From UBA668 sp039796575 (GTDB lineage Bacteria; Actinomycetota; Acidimicrobiia; Acidimicrobiales; Ilumatobacteraceae): a DNA stretch of 64,000 nucleotides. A model generated the notes under the pieces. It did not search any database, was not told the origin of the DNA, and was given only the letters and a program-made list of their open reading frames with translations. Positions within the stretch are counted from its first letter, which is position 1; each line of letters starts with the position of its first letter. Location: the NCBI GenBank assembly GCA_039796575.1, contig JBDKJP010000045.1, positions 62,001-126,000 of the forward strand, given 5' to 3'. Made by a program: the position numbers and the translations under genes. Below are positions 62,775 to 64,000 of the stretch, piece after piece.

Positions 62775-63620
62775 ATGCAGCACGTGATCAAACCCGTGGT
62801 CGACGCGACCTTCCTCGACGCGCATCCCGAGGCCGTGGTGGCCGACGTCCGGTGGTACCTCGACGGCCGAGATGGGCACGCAGCGTTCCTCGACGCGCAC
62901 CTCCCCGGTGCCGTGTGGGTCGACCTCGAGCAGGCGCTCGCGGCGCACGACCTGCCGGTCACCGAGGGCCGTCACCCGTTCCCCACCCCCGACGCGTTCG
63001 CCGCCGCGATGGGCGCGCTCGGCATCGGCGACGGCTCGCTGGTGGTGGCGTACGACGACGCCGGCGGGATGACCTCCGGCCGCCTCGTCACCATGCTGCG
63101 GATGATCGGCGTCGACGCCGCCGTGCTCGACGGTGGCCTCACCGTGTGGACGGCCGAGGGCCGCCCGGTCGAGTCCGGGCCCGTCAGCGCGCCGGCTGCC
63201 GCCACGTTCACGCCCCGCCCGTGGCCGGCCGATCGGCTGGCGAGCGCCGACGAGGCCCTGGCCCACGCCGCTGCCGGCGGTGCCGTGCTCGACGCCCGCG
63301 CCGCCGAGCGGTTCACCGGCGAGGTCGCCATGATCGACCCGCGGCCCGGCCACGTGCCCGGCGCGCGCAACGCACCCTGGGCGTCGGTGCTCGGCCCCGA
63401 CGGCCGCATGAAGTCGGCCGACGAGCTGCGCCGCCACTACGCCGAGCTCGGCGCCACCGACGGCCAGGCCATCGCCTACTGCGGCTCCGGCGTCAGCGCG
63501 TGCATGAACGTGCTCGCGATGGAGCGTGCCGGCCTCACGCCGCCGCGGCTGTACGTGGCCAGTTGGTCCGGATGGTCGTCCGACCCCGAGCGGCCGGCCG
63601 AGCTGGGCCAGAGCCGATGA
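62775..63620 (+). CDS. Thiosulfate/3-mercaptopyruvate sulfurtransferase
   Basis: A 281-residue tandem rhodanese protein. The N-terminal module (about 10-130) lacks the active Cys; the C-terminal module has Cys236 in YCGSGVSA, the loop shape of 3-mercaptopyruvate sulfurtransferase-type enzymes (CGSGVTA-like). GHVPGARNAPW is conserved. It transfers sulfane sulfur to acceptors. Only weak ribosome-binding sequence precedes the ATG. Confidence 0.92.
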   Translation: MQHVIKPVVDATFLDAHPEAVVADVRWYLDGRDGHAAFLDAHLPGAVWVDLEQALAAHDLPVTEGRHPFPTPDAFAAAMGALGIGDGSLVVAYDDAGGMTSGRLVTMLRMIGVDAAVLDGGLTVWTAEGRPVESGPVSAPAAATFTPRPWPADRLASADEALAHAAAGGAVLDARAAERFTGEVAMIDPRPGHVPGARNAPWASVLGPDGRMKSADELRRHYAELGATDGQAIAYCGSGVSACMNVLAMERAGLTPPRLYVASWSGWSSDPERPAELGQSR

Positions 63621-63634
63621 GCGACCCGGCATGA
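63617..63634 (+). CDS. Possible 5-codon bridge frame (MSDPA)
   Basis: ATG AGC GAC CCG GCA TGA overlaps the sulfurtransferase stop at its beginning and the next gene's ATG at its end. ATGAGCGAC occurs twice here. It may relay ribosomes between the two genes; expression is unproven. Confidence 0.25.
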   Translation: MSDPA

Positions 63635-64000
63635 GCGACACCACCGCGTCCACCGTCGGCTTCGACGCGCTCCGCGACCTCCGTCGCCGCCGCAAGCTCC
63701 ACCGCCTCGGCAACCTCGACTGGTTCGAGGCCGCCTACCGCGTCTACCTGTTCGGCTTCTTCGGTGGCGGTGCCGTGCTGTGGATCAGCAGCTCGGTCAA
63801 GGACACCCCCGTCAGCGACGCCGTCGCGGCCGACGTGCTCACGCACGGCCCGGCGGTGCTCGGTCTGCTCGTCGCGTTCGCGTTCATGGCGGGCGTGCGC
63901 GGTGGCGCGCAGGGCGGACCGGTCGCGCTGGAGGCCGCCGACGTGGTCCACGTGATGCTCGCGCCCATCGATCGTCGCCGCGCGCTGTGGAAGCCGGCCG
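63631..64000 (+). CDS. Membrane protein, partial (possible ABC-type permease)
   Basis: The first 123 codons of a protein cut by the window edge. After a basic N-terminus (RRRRKLHRLG) two hydrophobic segments (about 38-53 and 74-90) are visible, followed by GGPVALEAADVVHVMLAP. This resembles the beginning of large actinobacterial ABC-2-type permeases that sit beside an ATPase gene, but the family is not certain. Start at ATG 63631. Confidence 0.65.
   Translation, partial: MSDTTASTVGFDALRDLRRRRKLHRLGNLDWFEAAYRVYLFGFFGGGAVLWISSSVKDTPVSDAVAADVLTHGPAVLGLLVAFAFMAGVRGGAQGGPVALEAADVVHVMLAPIDRRRALWKPA

Overview
This window is chromosomal DNA from a high-G+C, menaquinone-using actinobacterium. The gene families (F420/LLM-type oxidoreductase, DosR-like regulator, PhoH-YbeY-CNNM operon, many acyl-CoA enzymes, nitrobindin, DUF6325/SHOCT pair) fit an Acidimicrobiia-like (Ilumatobacter-type) lineage, but that assignment is inference. 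Coding density is very high, most genes end in 1-8 bp overlaps or gaps under 50 bp, and GTG starts are common. Many first genes have a TAnnnT box 6-8 bp before the start codon and no Shine-Dalgarno sequence, which points to widespread leaderless transcription.

Layout. 1-7 kb: lipid and acyl-CoA metabolism (partial acyl-CoA synthetase, MaoC hydratase, DUF72, LLM oxidoreductase, second acyl-CoA synthetase, amidase). 7-15 kb: a menaquinone cluster on both strands (menG/ubiE-menF, menD, menH, menA, menE) with a DsbA/FrnE-like oxidoreductase between menD and menH; menB and menC are not here. 15-20 kb: SDR, MFS, then the phoH-ybeY-CNNM operon (minus strand). 20-25 kb: a membrane GGDEF-EAL protein with a degenerate GGDEF site, a small Cys-rich protein under a CsoR-like palindrome, nitrobindin and an acyl-CoA dehydrogenase, followed by a 481-bp non-coding stretch full of inverted repeats. 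25-33 kb: M20 peptidase/NUDIX divergent pair, a lone WXG100 protein, a PPOX protein, a four-gene overlapping operon (thiamine-binding-like, HTH, GrpB, HAD), a lipoprotein with coaA, an orphan adenine methyltransferase and a secreted InlB-repeat-like protein.

33-46 kb: double DUF427, MATE, SulP, a PEP-swivel-domain protein coupled to an MFS exporter, enoyl-CoA hydratase, SEC-C methionine aminopeptidase, a DosR-like response regulator facing a PAS histidine kinase, a PPOX protein and a second amidase. 46-55 kb: two tandem membrane-anchored paralogues, one an HExxH metalloprotease and one with the zinc site lost; a cytochrome P450 with no conventional start codon; SHOCT and DUF6325 proteins; a membrane protein; an adenosine deaminase-like enzyme; a quinone oxidoreductase. 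55-64 kb: secreted SGNH hydrolase divergent from an OafA-type acyltransferase, tRNA-Ser(UGA), pheA, larB-larC with a long His-Asp tract, a TlpA/DsbB-type thiol redox pair, a sulfurtransferase, and the start of a membrane protein cut by the window edge.

No insertion sequences, prophage, CRISPR array or rRNA were seen. The less ordinary content lies in promoter architecture (divergent start codons about 23 bp apart sharing one TA in both -10 boxes), the pseudoprotease pair, the CsoR-like site over a leaderless start, the structured region near 24.6 kb and the stand-alone phosphotransfer swivel domain.
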